Below, in pieces: positions 7,104 through 16,418 of a stretch of 64,000 nt of DNA; the first letter of the stretch is position 1; each line of letters opens with the position of its first letter. The notes under the pieces are model-generated. The model was not told where the DNA came from and ran no database searches. It worked only from the letters and a program-made list of their open reading frames with translations. The translations under genes were made by a program, and so were the position numbers. Location: positions 1,984,001 to 2,048,000 of the forward strand of contig NZ_CP058529.1 of NCBI RefSeq assembly GCF_013401515.1, written 5' to 3'. The DNA is from Halorarum halophilum. GTDB taxonomy: Archaea > Halobacteriota > Halobacteria > Halobacteriales > Haloferacaceae.

Positions 7104-8388
7104 ATGGTGATGACGCGGCTCGACACGCGACGCGTCCGGTGGGTGATGTGGGGCGCTCTCGCGTTCGGGTACGTGCTCATGAGTTTCACCCGCGTCTCGA
7201 CGGCAGTGCTGGCGGAGTCGCTGACGCGCGCGTTCCGCATCACGGCGACGGAACTCGGGTTGCTCCACTCGTCGTTCTTCTACCTGTACGCCGTCATGCA
7301 GTTGCCCGCCGGGTTGCTCGCGGACCGGTACGGCCCGCGTCGCCGGAACGGGCACGTTCGTCATGGGCCTCGGTGCCGTCGCGTTCGCGATGAGCGATTC
7401 GTTCCTCGTGGGCTTTCTTGCCCGCGCACTCGTGGGCCTCGGCGGGAGCGTCATCTTCCTCGCCATCCTCCGGTTCGCCGTGACGTGGTTCCGGGCGGAC
7501 GAGTACGCCACCGTGACGGGCATCACTATCGGCGTCTCGGCGCTCGGCGGCATCGTCGCGACGACGCCACTCGCCATCGCCGCGTCCGTCGCCGGGTGGC
7601 GGGCATCGATGCTCGCCGTGGGGTCGTTCTGTGTCGTCAGCGCCCTCGTCATCTTCCTGTTGGTCCGTGACCGACCGGCCGACCCGGTCGACGACGAGTC
7701 GTCCGAACTGGCCGCCGACGGCGCACCCACGTCGCTCCGTGCCGGCTTGCGGTCTGTCCTCGGCGGCCCGGACGTGTGGGTCCTCGGCGTCATCCAGTTT
7801 CTGATTCTCGGCGTCAACTTCACCGTCATCGGCCTGTGGGCCGTCCCGTACCTCGTCCACCTCTACGACCTGTCCGTCGCGCGTGCGTCGCTGTTCGTCC
7901 TCGCGGGTAACGTCGGCCTCCTCGTTGGGTCCCCGCTGTTCGGGCGGGTCGCTGACCGCACCGCAGCCCACGCCGCACTGGTGTTGTTCTCGACGCTCGT
8001 GTTCTGCGTCGCCTACGGCACCATCACGGCCCTCGGAACGCCACCGCTCGTCCTCGTCGGCGTCCTCTTCTTCGCGGCAATGTTCGTCAACGGCGGAATC
8101 TCGCTCGTGTTCACCGTCGGGCGTCGGCGGCACCCCGACGAGGTGAGCGGAACGGTGGGCGGGACGATAAACAGCGTCGGCTACTTCGGGGCCGCCGTCG
8201 TGCCCGCGGTGATGGGCACGGCCCTCGATGTCTTCTGGACCGGAAAGACGGTCGGCGGCACGCCCATCTACACCTTTACGGGCTATCGCGTCGCGTTCGG
8301 GATCGCCACGGCCGCCGGCCTCGGGGGCCTCGCGTGTGCACTGTGGATTCACCGGACGCGGCGGACCCCCGAACGAAGGGCAACGTGA
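7104..8388 (+). pseudogene. MFS transporter, interrupted by a frameshift
   Basis: The protein starts MVMTRLDTRRVRWVMWG and runs through two membrane segments to the MFS loop signature LLADRYGPR. It then leaves frame near 7338-7341. The other frame resumes VAGTGTFVMGLGAVAFA and continues to 8388 with the remaining membrane helices. Corrected, it would be about 428 residues with 12 helices, the normal length. The shift needs one base gained or two lost (ccg-cgt-cgc-cgg against ccg-c-gtc-gcc-gga). The rest is free of stops, so the lesion is recent or a sequencing error. The substrate is unclear; siderophore or organic-acid export would fit the remnant at 5.9 kb but is speculative. Confidence 0.8.
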
Positions 8389-8527
8389 CGGACATCCTCT
8401 CCATCCGGACCAGAGCCGTTCGAAAGCTGAACTGGGCGAAGCAGTCGCAGAGGGGCGTCTCCTCGCGGGAGTCGATGTTCACCCCGACCACCCCGGAGAG
8501 CGGCCGCTACCTATCAGGAGATGCGGA

Positions 8528-8546
8528 AAAGGGGGTATATATCCAG
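8528..8546 (-). terminator. Pyrimidine/T-rich end of tRNA-Pro transcript
   Basis: On the minus strand the tRNA is followed by ATATATACCCCCTTTTCC. An oligo-T stretch shortly after a tRNA is a usual archaeal stop signal. Confidence 0.4.
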
Positions 8547-8619
8547 TGGGCCGGCGCAGATTCGAACTGCGGTTACGGCCACCCGAAGGCCGAAGGATAC
8601 CAAGCTACCCCACCGGCCC
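8547..8619 (-). tRNA. tRNA-Pro (anticodon CGG)
   Basis: 73 bases without encoded CCA. The acceptor stem GGGCCGG pairs with CCGGCCC, with discriminator A. The anticodon arm is CGGCC-TTCGGGT-GGCCG, so the loop positions 34-36 read CGG and decode CCG proline codons. The T arm is CGCAG-TTCGAAT-CTGCG. The D arm begins GGGTAGCTTGGTA, typical of archaeal tRNA-Pro. No intron is visible. The gene lies 80 bases downstream of the end of trmY, which is read in the same direction. Confidence 0.92.
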
Positions 8620-8698
8620 GCATTCGAACCGTCGCCACGCGTTCCTTTAACGCTTCCGAAAGGGACGCCCTCGGGGACTCACGCGCCCGTCGACCGAC

Positions 8699-9289
8699 TC
8701 AGTACGAGGTGTATCCCTCGGTGTCGAGGTAGTTGTGGGCGACCACGATGGCGTGGTCCGCGTGGATCGCTTCGGGACCGAGTCGGAGGCGCGCGTCCGC
8801 CCGGTCCGCGAGCAACTCCGCCTCCCGGTCGGCGAACTCCGAGTGGTCCGAGAGCACGAAGGTCGGGTCGGCCGGCGGCTCGCGCTCGGCTGCCGGCTCG
8901 CCGTCCTCGTGGAGCTGGACGAGCGTCCCCTCCAGCGCGTCGAGCGTGTCGGCGAGACCCATGCGGTACAGCTCCACGCCCGGGCTCACCTCCGCCGGCA
9001 TGTGACCGATGGCGTCCTCCCGGTTCGACAGGGCGTCGCGGACCCGAGCGGCCGTGCTCCGCTCGTCCGGGTGCAGGCCGCGGGCACTCGCGCCGTCGAA
9101 CCTGACCGTGTACTCGTCCCGGAGCACGAGGTGGACGCGGCTGTCCGCCCGGATGCCGTGCGAGAGGAACAGCCCGGCGTTCACGCAGCGGGCGAGGAGG
9201 TCGAGCCGCCCCGCCGCCCCGGGGAGGTCCTCCAGCGGGAAGTCGGGGTCCGTGGGGGCGTCGTGACCGCAGACGACGAACTGGCGCAT
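8699..9289 (-). CDS. trmY: tRNA pseudouridine(54)-N1-methyltransferase TrmY
   Basis: 196 residues. TrmY methylates N1 of pseudouridine 54 in the T loop of tRNA, giving the archaeal m1-psi54, using SAM. It is a SPOUT (trefoil-knot) enzyme. The start MRQFVVCGHDAPTDPDF and the block CVNAGLFLSHGIR with VHLVLRDEYTVRFDG are hallmark family segments. RGLHPDERSTAARVRDAL, with GHMPAEVSPGVELYR, is also conserved. The SAM-binding knot includes TFVLSDHSEF. ATG 9287-9289 was chosen because the family begins at MRQF; the frame stays open for 25 more codons. The substrate of TrmY is made by Pus10, encoded at 31003. Confidence 0.93.
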   Translation of the reverse strand: MRQFVVCGHDAPTDPDFPLEDLPGAAGRLDLLARCVNAGLFLSHGIRADSRVHLVLRDEYTVRFDGASARGLHPDERSTAARVRDALSNREDAIGHMPAEVSPGVELYRMGLADTLDALEGTLVQLHEDGEPAAEREPPADPTFVLSDHSEFADREAELLADRADARLRLGPEAIHADHAIVVAHNYLDTEGYTSY

Positions 9290-9450
9290 ACGACGACTCG
9301 CGGCCACACCGTCCTGTTCCTTCCGGTCCGGTTTCGTTTGTAAAAGAGTGGAACGCATGTCCACTAATAATACGAATTCGGGGAAATATCACAAGTTGAG
9401 ACGGGATACCACGACAATGACTGAACTCGGCGTCTCACCATTCGGCACAC

Positions 9451-9458
9451 TTTTATGT
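9451..9458 (+). promoter_or_regulatory. TATA-like box for the peptide ABC operon
   Basis: TTTTATGT stands out in GC-rich surroundings, about 50 bases before the start codon at 9504. With a start site near 9478 this leaves a short leader containing gagaggg, which can serve as the ribosome binding site. Confidence 0.4.
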
Positions 9459-9503
9459 ACCAGATAACCATGACAGAGTATCCCAGCAGAGAGGGACACA
9501 CTC

Positions 9504-11195
9504 ATGACAGACGACGATATCAAGCGCGTGTTCGATCGAATCGACCGCCGGTCATTCCTCGCAGGTACGGGGGCGGCCGGCGTGACCGCCCTCGCCGGCT
9601 GTTCCGGCGGCGGCGGCAACGGCGGCGGCAACGGTGACGGGAACGGCGGGGGCAACGGAGGCGGCTCGACCGACACGCCCACGTCCGACTCGGGCGGCAG
9701 CGGCGGGACGCTCAACCTCGCGCAGGTGAAGAGCCCCCTCGAGTTCGACCCCATCGTCCTGAACGACGTCCCGTCCGATCAGGTGGCGTCCCAGATCTTC
9801 GACGGACTGTACACGTACGACGAGAGCACCGGTATCGTTCCGGAGCTCGCGACGGGCGAACCCGAAGTGACCAACGACGGCACCCGGTACGTCATCGAGA
9901 TGACCGGCGACGCCACGTTCCACAACGGGGACCCGGTCACCGCCGAGGACGTGAAGTACACCCTGGAGGCGCCGGTCGCCGAGGAGACCGACAACGCCTC
10001 GACGTTCAACATGATCGACTCGATCACGGTCCAGGACGAGACCACGCTCCAGATTGACCTGAAGTACCCGTACGGGGCGTTCATGACCTCGCTGGTGATG
10101 GGCATCGTGCCGAAGTCGGTCCGCGAGGAGGACAAGGAGGCGTTCAACACGTCGAACCCGGTCGGCGCCGGGCCGTTCAAGTTCGACAGCTGGCAGGAGG
10201 GGAGCCACGTCGACATCGTCCGGTACGACGACTACTGGGGCGAGCCGATGGCGAACCTCCAGAAGATCCACTTCTCGCCGGTGGAGGAGGCGACGACCCG
10301 CGTCACCACGCTCCGCAACGGCGAGAACGACGTCATCGAGGAGATCCCGCCGAAGCTCTACTCGACCGTCCGCGACATCCAGGACGCCAGCATCGACGAG
10401 GTCCCCGGAATCGGGTACTTCTACCTGGCGTTCAACTGTAACGAAGGCCCGACGACCGACCCGAAGGTTCGCGAAGCGGTGGACTACTGCTTCTCGATGG
10501 ACAGCGCGGTGTCGAACTACGTCGAACCGACGGGCGTTCGCCAGTACAGCCCGTTCCCGGCCTCGATCACCAAGGACTGGGGCTTCCCCATCGACCAGTG
10601 GAAGAACATCCCCCACGACAAGAACATCGAGGAGGCGAAGGCGCTGTTCGAGGAGGCCGGCGTCTCGATGGACTACTCCTGGCGGATCATCGTGCCGCCG
10701 GACGACAAGCGCGAACAGATCGGGATCACGGTGTCCAACGGCCTCAAGGAGGCCGGGTTCAACAACGTCTCCGTCCAGCGGCTGGACTGGGGCGCGTTCC
10801 TCGACCAGTACGTCTCGGGGAGCGAAGACGACATGAATATGTACACGCTCGGCTGGTCCGGCTCGCCGGACCCGGACGCGTTCACCTACTACATGTTCGG
10901 GCAGACCGAGGACACGCTTGGCGTCACGGACGGGACGTTCTACACCCAGACCAGCGATCGTGCCGCGGCGGCCACTCAGAAGATCGTCGACGCCCGCGAG
11001 TCCGCGGACCGTGAGGAGCGCAAACAGCTGTACACCGAGGCGGTCACGACGATTCTCGAGGACCGCGCCCACCTGCCGGCGTACAACCTCAAGAACAGCT
11101 TCGGCGTGAAGGACTACGTCAACGACTTCACGTCCCACCCGGTCAGCTCGTTCCACATCGTCAGCGACCACAACAACGTGTCGGTCGACAAGTAA
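9504..11195 (+). CDS. Peptide/nickel-type ABC substrate-binding lipoprotein (SBP family 5)
   Basis: 563 residues. A Tat signal (DRRSFLAGTG, residues 14-23) is followed by the lipobox LAGC with Cys33, so the protein is exported folded and lipid-anchored outside the membrane. A 40-residue Gly/Asn/Ser/Thr spacer (34-72) follows, then the SBP family 5 domain: FDPIVLNDVPSDQVASQIFDGL, PELATGEP, FHNGDPVTAEDVKYTLEAP and NPVGAGPFKF are its usual blocks. It binds oligopeptides or similar ligands and delivers them to the two permeases encoded next. The gap to the first permease gene is 82 bases and contains an AT-rich stretch (ttatatttgc), so a second promoter there is possible. Confidence 0.93.
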   Translation: MTDDDIKRVFDRIDRRSFLAGTGAAGVTALAGCSGGGGNGGGNGDGNGGGNGGGSTDTPTSDSGGSGGTLNLAQVKSPLEFDPIVLNDVPSDQVASQIFDGLYTYDESTGIVPELATGEPEVTNDGTRYVIEMTGDATFHNGDPVTAEDVKYTLEAPVAEETDNASTFNMIDSITVQDETTLQIDLKYPYGAFMTSLVMGIVPKSVREEDKEAFNTSNPVGAGPFKFDSWQEGSHVDIVRYDDYWGEPMANLQKIHFSPVEEATTRVTTLRNGENDVIEEIPPKLYSTVRDIQDASIDEVPGIGYFYLAFNCNEGPTTDPKVREAVDYCFSMDSAVSNYVEPTGVRQYSPFPASITKDWGFPIDQWKNIPHDKNIEEAKALFEEAGVSMDYSWRIIVPPDDKREQIGITVSNGLKEAGFNNVSVQRLDWGAFLDQYVSGSEDDMNMYTLGWSGSPDPDAFTYYMFGQTEDTLGVTDGTFYTQTSDRAAAATQKIVDARESADREERKQLYTEAVTTILEDRAHLPAYNLKNSFGVKDYVNDFTSHPVSSFHIVSDHNNVSVDK

Positions 11196-11277
11196 CGTTA
11201 GCCGGCCCCTCGCGGCCGTTCCCGTTTCACTTATATTTGCCTCCCCGTAACGCACGCCAACGACACCAACTGAGATA

Positions 11278-12276
11278 ATGGGACGCGCACAGTACACGAT
11301 ACGACGCATACTCCAGGCGATCCCGGTCCTGTTCGGCGTCGCCGCCATCACCTACTTCCTGATGGAGGCGATGCCGGGCGACCCGGTGAGCATCATGCTC
11401 GGACCGTCGCCGAGCGCAGCACAGGCCGAGGCCATCCGCGCGAAGTACGGGCTCAACCAGCCCGTGTGGGTTCGGTTCCTGAACTACCTGATCGACGCGA
11501 TTCAGCTCGATCTGGGCCAGAGCATGTACTACAAGGTCCCCGTCACGCAGAAGATCGCTGAACGGTTGCCGGTGACGCTGCTACTGCTGGCGTCGAGTTT
11601 CTCGTTCGCCATCGTGACGGCGGTACCGCTCGGCATCATCTCCGCCAAGCGGCGGAACAAGCCGACCGACCACGTGGCGCGCGTCGTCGCGCTGCTGGGC
11701 GTGTCGACGCCGTCGTTCTGGATCGGCCTGATGCTGATCATCGTCTTCGCCTACCGGCTGGACGTGCTGCCGGCGACGAACCTCATCCTCCCGTGGGCGC
11801 CGGTCGCGGCCATCGAGGGTGCAAGTAACCGCTGGGAGGTGCTCGTCACGTCGGGGAAACACCTCCTGTTGCCGACGCTGTCACTGGGGACGCTCCAGAT
11901 GGCGGCGCTCACCCGCATCGAGCGCTCCTCGATGCTCGAGGTGCTCGGTCAGGAGTACGTGAAGCTCGCCCGCGCCTACGGCGTGAGCGAGCGGACCATC
12001 CTCCGAAAGCACGCCTTCCGGAACGCACAGCTCCCGCTCATCACGCTGCTCGGGCTCCAGCTCACCAGCGCCATCGGCGGCGCGGTACTGACCGAGACCG
12101 TGTTCTCGATCAACGGGATGGGGCGGCTCATCATTACCGCCATCAACAACCAGGACTTCGCGCTGGTCGTCGGCACCACGCTGGTGTTCGGCGTCGTGTT
12201 CGTGGTCGGCGTCATCCTCACCGACCTGTCGTACGCGTACGTCGACCCGCGCGTCACCTTCGACGAGGCAGAGTAA
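11278..12276 (+). CDS. Peptide ABC transporter permease, DppB/OppB type
   Basis: 332 residues with six predicted membrane helices. It begins with the family motif YTIRRILQAIPVLFGVAAITY and MPGDP. The cytoplasmic EAA loop that contacts the ATPases is GQEYVKLARAYGVSERTILRKHAFRN. The helix-rich C-terminus ends in LSYAYVDPRV, as is usual for DppB-like subunits. It forms the translocation pore with the DppC-type subunit whose gene starts three bases after the last base of this gene. It should sit in the cell membrane and import peptides delivered by the binding protein upstream. Confidence 0.93.
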   Translation: MGRAQYTIRRILQAIPVLFGVAAITYFLMEAMPGDPVSIMLGPSPSAAQAEAIRAKYGLNQPVWVRFLNYLIDAIQLDLGQSMYYKVPVTQKIAERLPVTLLLLASSFSFAIVTAVPLGIISAKRRNKPTDHVARVVALLGVSTPSFWIGLMLIIVFAYRLDVLPATNLILPWAPVAAIEGASNRWEVLVTSGKHLLLPTLSLGTLQMAALTRIERSSMLEVLGQEYVKLARAYGVSERTILRKHAFRNAQLPLITLLGLQLTSAIGGAVLTETVFSINGMGRLIITAINNQDFALVVGTTLVFGVVFVVGVILTDLSYAYVDPRVTFDEAE

Positions 12277-12278
12277 CC

Positions 12279-13319
12279 ATGGCTACGACGCACGACACCA
12301 AGACGGAATCCGAGCTGGACACGGAGTTCGAGGACGAGTCGACCGGCGAGCAGCCGGAAGCTAACGTCGGGTGGCGGTACACGCTCTCGCAGGTCCGGCG
12401 CGACCCGACGGCGCTCGCCGGGCTCGCCATCATCGGCGTCGCGACGGTCGTCGCGATCATCGCCTTCATCGACGGCGTGCTCTTCAACTACCTCGACAGG
12501 TACGCGGTGTTCGCCGGCATGGGAATCGAACAGTACGCCATCGCGAAGGCGGTGTGGGTGAGCCCGATCGCCGAGACCGGCGCCCCCATCCTGCGCCCGC
12601 CGGCGTTCATGAGCAACCAGCTGTACCCGGGCGACCCGGGGACGCTCGCGCACCCGCTCGGCACGGACCACCGCGGACGGGACGTGCTCGTCCGGCTGTT
12701 CTACGGGACCCGCATCGCCATCACCGTCGGCGTCGTGTCGACCGGGGTGGCGATGATCGTCGGGATGATCGTCGGCTCCGTCGCCGGCTACTACGGCGGC
12801 CTCGTCGACGACGCGCTGATGCGGGCGGCAGAGACGCTGTACGCCATCCCGTTCCTCGTGCTCGTCATCGTGTTCATGGTGGCGTTCGGCCGCAGCCTCA
12901 CGTTCGCGATGATCGGCGTCGGGGTGGCCACCATCCCGACGTTCGCGCGGCTCATCAGGTCGCGCGTGCTGTCCGTCCGCGAGGAGGACTACGTCGAGGC
13001 GGCCCGCGCCGCGGGCGTCCGGGACCGCAACATCATCATGCGGCACGTCATCCCGAACAGTTTCGCGCCCGTGCTGGTGCAGGCGACGCTGCAGGTCGGC
13101 GTCTCCATCCTCATCATCGCCGGCATCTCGTTCCTGGGGTACGGCGCCCAGCCGCCGACGCCGTCGTGGGGACAGATGCTCAACAACTCGCGGGACTACA
13201 TGCTGCCGAACCCGTGGTTCAGCATCTGGCCGGGCCTCGCCATCCTCGCCACCGTGGTCGGGTTCAACCTGCTCGGTGACGGCCTGCGAGACGCACTCGA
13301 CCCGCGGATCAACAACTAA
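12279..13319 (+). CDS. Peptide ABC transporter permease, DppC/OppC type
   Basis: 346 residues. A polar acidic N-terminal tail of about 45 residues precedes the first helix (ALAGLAIIGVATVVAIIAF). The signature HPLGTDHRGRDVLVRLFYGTRIA lies near residues 127-149, then the core helices, then the EAA loop EEDYVEAARAAGVRDRNIIMRHVIPN. It pairs with the DppB-type subunit. Compared with bacterial DppC it has about 60 extra residues between helix 1 and the signature, containing FAGMGIEQYAIAKAVW; this outer loop is of unknown function. The stop codon overlaps the next start (taATG). Confidence 0.93.
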   Translation: MATTHDTKTESELDTEFEDESTGEQPEANVGWRYTLSQVRRDPTALAGLAIIGVATVVAIIAFIDGVLFNYLDRYAVFAGMGIEQYAIAKAVWVSPIAETGAPILRPPAFMSNQLYPGDPGTLAHPLGTDHRGRDVLVRLFYGTRIAITVGVVSTGVAMIVGMIVGSVAGYYGGLVDDALMRAAETLYAIPFLVLVIVFMVAFGRSLTFAMIGVGVATIPTFARLIRSRVLSVREEDYVEAARAAGVRDRNIIMRHVIPNSFAPVLVQATLQVGVSILIIAGISFLGYGAQPPTPSWGQMLNNSRDYMLPNPWFSIWPGLAILATVVGFNLLGDGLRDALDPRINN

Positions 13320-14494
13320 TGAGTCAGTCAGAGCCACTACTGAAAGTCGAGAACCTGAAGACCCAGTTCTTCACCGAGGAGGGGACCGTCCGCGCCGTGG
13401 ACGGCGTGAGCTTCGAGGTACAGCAGGGCGAACTCGTCGGGCTCGTCGGCGAGTCGGGCGCCGGGAAGTCCGTCGCCGCCCAGTCGATCATGCGGCTCGT
13501 CGAGGAGCCCGGGCGCATCGTCGACGGGACGGTGACGTACAAGGGCCGGAAGCTGGTCGACATCCAGGAGCGCCCCGACGGCACCCTCGAGGAGTCCGAG
13601 GAGATGCTCTCCCAGCGGGAGATGCGCACTGACATCCGCGGGAGGGAGATCGCCATCATCTTCCAGGACCCGATGGAGTCGCTCAACCCGGTGTTCACGG
13701 TCGGCGGACAGCTCAGGGAGTTCATCGAGCTGAACCGCGAAGTGTCCGGGTCCGAGGCGAAGAAGATCGCGATCGACATGCTCCGCGAGGTGGGCATCCC
13801 CGAGCCCGAGACGCGGTACGACGAGTACCCCCACCAGTTCTCGGGCGGGATGCGCCAGCGCGTCCTCATCGCGATGGCGCTCGCCTGCGAGCCGAGCCTC
13901 ATCATCGCGGACGAGCCGACGACCGCGCTCGACGTCACCGTCGAGGGGCAGATCCTCGACCTCGTCGACGACCTCCGGGAGAAGTACGGCACCGCGTTCC
14001 TCTGGGTCACACACGACATGGGCGTCGTGGCCGAGATCTGCGACAGCGTGAACGTGATGTACCTCGGCGAGGTCATCGAACAGGCGGGGGTCGACGACCT
14101 GTTCTACGACACCAAACACCCGTACACCGAGGCGCTGCTCCGCTCGATCCCCCGTCCCGACCGGACGGTGGAGTCGCTCGACCCCATCAGCGGGGTGATG
14201 CCGGAGGCGATCAACCCGCCGTCTGGCTGTCGGTTCCACACCCGCTGTCCCGACGCCAGGGAGGTGTGTCGCGAGGCCCACCCGAAGCACGGGCCGCCGG
14301 AGGAGGGGGCGACGACCGACGACCCGACACCCCCCGACCAGGGGACGACCGGGGACGAGCGAGACCACCTCGTCTCCTGCGTGAAGTACGAGGCGGTCGG
14401 GTACGAGCACAGCGAGCCGCTGGAGAACGAGTCGACCGACGCGTTCGCCGGCGGACTGAGCGAGCTGCGTGCAGGGGGTGAGGACGGTGAGTGA
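13319..14494 (+). CDS. Peptide ABC transporter ATPase, DppD/OppD type
   Basis: 391 residues. Walker A is GESGAGKS, the Q loop [11 protein letters not shown], the ABC signature FSGGMRQRV and Walker [13 protein letters not shown], followed by the H loop WVTHDMGVV. The C-terminal oligopeptide domain has GCRFHTRCP with further Cys residues (REVCREAH and SCVKYE). These Cys spacings match the motif that in some DppD proteins holds an iron-sulphur cluster; that role here is inference. An acidic, Pro/Thr-rich insert (about 325-345) is typical of halophiles. The gene starts on the last base of the permease stop codon and overlaps the next ATPase by eight bases, indicating translational coupling. Confidence 0.93.
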   Translation: MSQSEPLLKVENLKTQFFTEEGTVRAVDGVSFEVQQGELVGLVGESGAGKSVAAQSIMRLVEEPGRIVDGTVTYKGRKLVDIQERPDGTLEESEEMLSQREMRTDIRGREIAIIFQDPMESLNPVFTVGGQLREFIELNREVSGSEAKKIAIDMLREVGIPEPETRYDEYPHQFSGGMRQRVLIAMALACEPSLIIADEPTTALDVTVEGQILDLVDDLREKYGTAFLWVTHDMGVVAEICDSVNVMYLGEVIEQAGVDDLFYDTKHPYTEALLRSIPRPDRTVESLDPISGVMPEAINPPSGCRFHTRCPDAREVCREAHPKHGPPEEGATTDDPTPPDQGTTGDERDHLVSCVKYEAVGYEHSEPLENESTDAFAGGLSELRAGGEDGE

Positions 14495-15770
14495 GTCCGA
14501 CACGCTGCTCCGGGTGGAGAACCTCACCAAGCACTTCAGCCAGTCGAGCGGCTTCCTCGACACGTTCTTCTCGGACCCGCCGGTGCGGGCCGTCGACGGC
14601 GTGAGCTTCGACATCCGCGAGGGCGAGACGCTCGGGCTCGTCGGCGAGTCCGGCTGCGGCAAGTCGACGCTCGCGCGCACGATCCTCCGCCTGGTCGACC
14701 CGACCGACGGCGCGGTGTACTTCAAGGGCGAGAACCTCGCGGAGCTGTCCGGGAGCAACCTCCGGGAACAGCGCCGCGACATGCAGATGATCTTCCAGGA
14801 CCCCCAGTCGAGCCTCGACCCCCGGATGAAGGTCGGCCCGATCGTCGAGGAGCCGATGAAGGCCCACGGGCTGTACGAGGGCGAGCGCGAGGAGCGCGTC
14901 CGCGACCTCCTGGAGAAGGTGGGGCTCGACCCCCAGCACTACAACCGCTACCCGCACCAGTTCTCGGGGGGCCAGCGCCAGCGCATCAACCTCGCCCGCG
15001 CGCTCGCCGTGAACCCGGACTTCATCGTCTGCGACGAGCCGGTGTCCGCGCTGGACGTGAGCATCCAGGCACAGGTGCTCAACACGATGCAGGAGCTCCA
15101 GGACGAGTTCGGGCTGACGTACCTGTTCATCGCCCACGACCTCTCCGTCATCCGGCACATCTCCGACCGCGTCGCCGTGATGTACCTCGGCAAGGTCGCC
15201 GAACTCGCCGAGACGGAGGAGCTGTTCGAGAACCCGCAGCACCCCTACACCGACGCGTTGCTCGACTCGATCCCGGTGCCCGACCCCCGGGCGCGGGGAC
15301 AGCGCGGCGTGCTCGAAGGCGACGTCCCGTCGCCGATCGAACCGCCATCGGGCTGCCGGTTCCGCACCCGGTGTCCGGAGTTCATCCAGCCGGCGGAGTA
15401 CGCGATGGACGAGGGGACGTGGGACGACGTCCTGTCGTTCACCCGCGCGGTGAAGCGCCGGAGCTTCGAGGCGTCCGACCGGGCGACGGTCCGCCGCGAG
15501 TTCTTCGGGAGCGACCTCCCCGGCGGCGAGGCCGGCGAGCACGTCGAGCGCGCGCTGGACGAGATACTCGCCGGTGACTGGAAGGACGCCGCGGAGCGGC
15601 TCTCCGAGGCGTTCGAGGAGCCGAGCATCTGCGCACGGGAGGTGCCGAGCTACACGGTCGAGCCGGAGTACGGCACGGGCGAGCACTTCGCCGCGTGTCA
15701 CCTCCACCGCGACGAGGACCTCTCCATGGAGGACACCGGCACCGAGGGCACCGCGACCGCGGACGACTGA
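14487..15770 (+). CDS. Peptide ABC transporter ATPase, DppF/OppF type
   Basis: 427 residues from GTG 14487, which is preceded by the purine-rich gggggtgagg. Walker A is GESGCGKS, the Q loop [13 protein letters not shown], the signature FSGGQRQRI and Walker [13 protein letters not shown]. It powers transport together with the DppD-type subunit. The C-terminal oligopeptide domain is unusual. Between [14 protein letters not shown] and the later Cys (PSICAREVP) there are about 85 residues, rich in acidic helices, where most family members have about 10. The last Cys lies in FAACHLH. This is the last gene of the operon; the next gene converges on it after 40 bases. Confidence 0.92.
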   Translation: MSESDTLLRVENLTKHFSQSSGFLDTFFSDPPVRAVDGVSFDIREGETLGLVGESGCGKSTLARTILRLVDPTDGAVYFKGENLAELSGSNLREQRRDMQMIFQDPQSSLDPRMKVGPIVEEPMKAHGLYEGEREERVRDLLEKVGLDPQHYNRYPHQFSGGQRQRINLARALAVNPDFIVCDEPVSALDVSIQAQVLNTMQELQDEFGLTYLFIAHDLSVIRHISDRVAVMYLGKVAELAETEELFENPQHPYTDALLDSIPVPDPRARGQRGVLEGDVPSPIEPPSGCRFRTRCPEFIQPAEYAMDEGTWDDVLSFTRAVKRRSFEASDRATVRREFFGSDLPGGEAGEHVERALDEILAGDWKDAAERLSEAFEEPSICAREVPSYTVEPEYGTGEHFAACHLHRDEDLSMEDTGTEGTATADD

Positions 15771-15810
15771 AGTCGCTCCCGAGAGCCTCTTTTCCTTCAG
15801 AACGGCCTAC

Positions 15811-16302
15811 TCACTCGACCCTGAACGTCGTCGAGTCCGCTGGCCGTCCCGAGCGAGTCCCGACGAACGCGCGGAGTTCGTGCTCGCCGGGATCGAGGGG
15901 GACGGATCGGGCTCCCTCGTCGGTGACCCGCTTCACCCGGCCGTCCCAGGTCCAGGTGAACGTCTTCCGCTCGCGGGCCCGGAACGTCAGTTCGCCCCGG
16001 CCGCCCGGGTCCCGGCGGGGCTCGTCGCTCGCCTCGAGCAGCCCGTCGACCTCCCACCCCCAGCGCCGGCGGGACGCGGTCGGCACCTCGACGGGCACCG
16101 GGTACGCGTTCCTGATCTCCACGCGGATACTGATCGGGTCGTCGGGGGCGTAGCTGTCCCTGTCGGTGGCGACGGAGATCGAGAGGCCGCGCCGGAGAAG
16201 CCGGCGCGGGAGGAGCCGGGAGACGGCGGCGCCGAGGTAGTCGCGGGTTTCGTCGAAGCCGTACCGGTCCGACTCCCCCGGCCTGTGACGCGGCTGTGGC
16301 AC
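15811..16302 (-). CDS. Hypothetical protein with Ig-like (BsuPI/DUF-type) beta domain
   Basis: 163 residues. After a basic N-terminal segment (RLLPRRLLRRG), a beta-sandwich pattern follows: ISVATDRDSYAPDDPISIRV, then NAYPVPVEVPT, FRARERKTFTWTWDG and LDPGEHELRAFVGT. This alternation, with Y-x-P-x-D-P-I and a W-x-W-D-G strand, resembles intracellular proteinase inhibitor (BsuPI) and related Ig-like domains in haloarchaea. No signal peptide or membrane helix is seen. The function is unknown. Downstream of, and in the same direction as, the Tat-exported papain-like gene at 16419; the gap is 116 bases, so a joint transcript and a protease/inhibitor pairing are possible but untested. Confidence 0.72.
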   Translation of the reverse strand: MPQPRHRPGESDRYGFDETRDYLGAAVSRLLPRRLLRRGLSISVATDRDSYAPDDPISIRVEIRNAYPVPVEVPTASRRRWGWEVDGLLEASDEPRRDPGGRGELTFRARERKTFTWTWDGRVKRVTDEGARSVPLDPGEHELRAFVGTRSGRPADSTTFRVE

Positions 16303-16418
16303 GGGTCGAGGGAGGAGGCGGCACGGCTTCGACCTGTCGGTCTAGGGTGTCGATGTCGGTCGAGTGGCCGAGTTCCGGGAGCCGAGGAAGCCAGCATCGA
16401 GCCAGGACCCGGCGACGC

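Noticed and set aside
8621-8640. A second T-loop-like cattcgaacc next to tRNA-Pro
   Set aside because: No acceptor, D or anticodon arm can be built around it.
8334-8732. An open frame running through the tRNA gene
   Set aside because: It crosses tRNA-Pro and has no protein-like pattern.
9604-9720. Glycine-codon tandem repeats in the binding-protein gene
   Set aside because: This is the usual Gly/Asn/Ser linker after the lipobox of haloarchaeal lipoproteins, not a separate repeat element.
9552-11351. A 600-codon open frame antisense to the peptide-binding protein gene
   Set aside because: It is a shadow created by high GC third positions. The opposite strand has a complete family protein with signal peptide, and the antisense product is Arg/Val-rich without known motifs.
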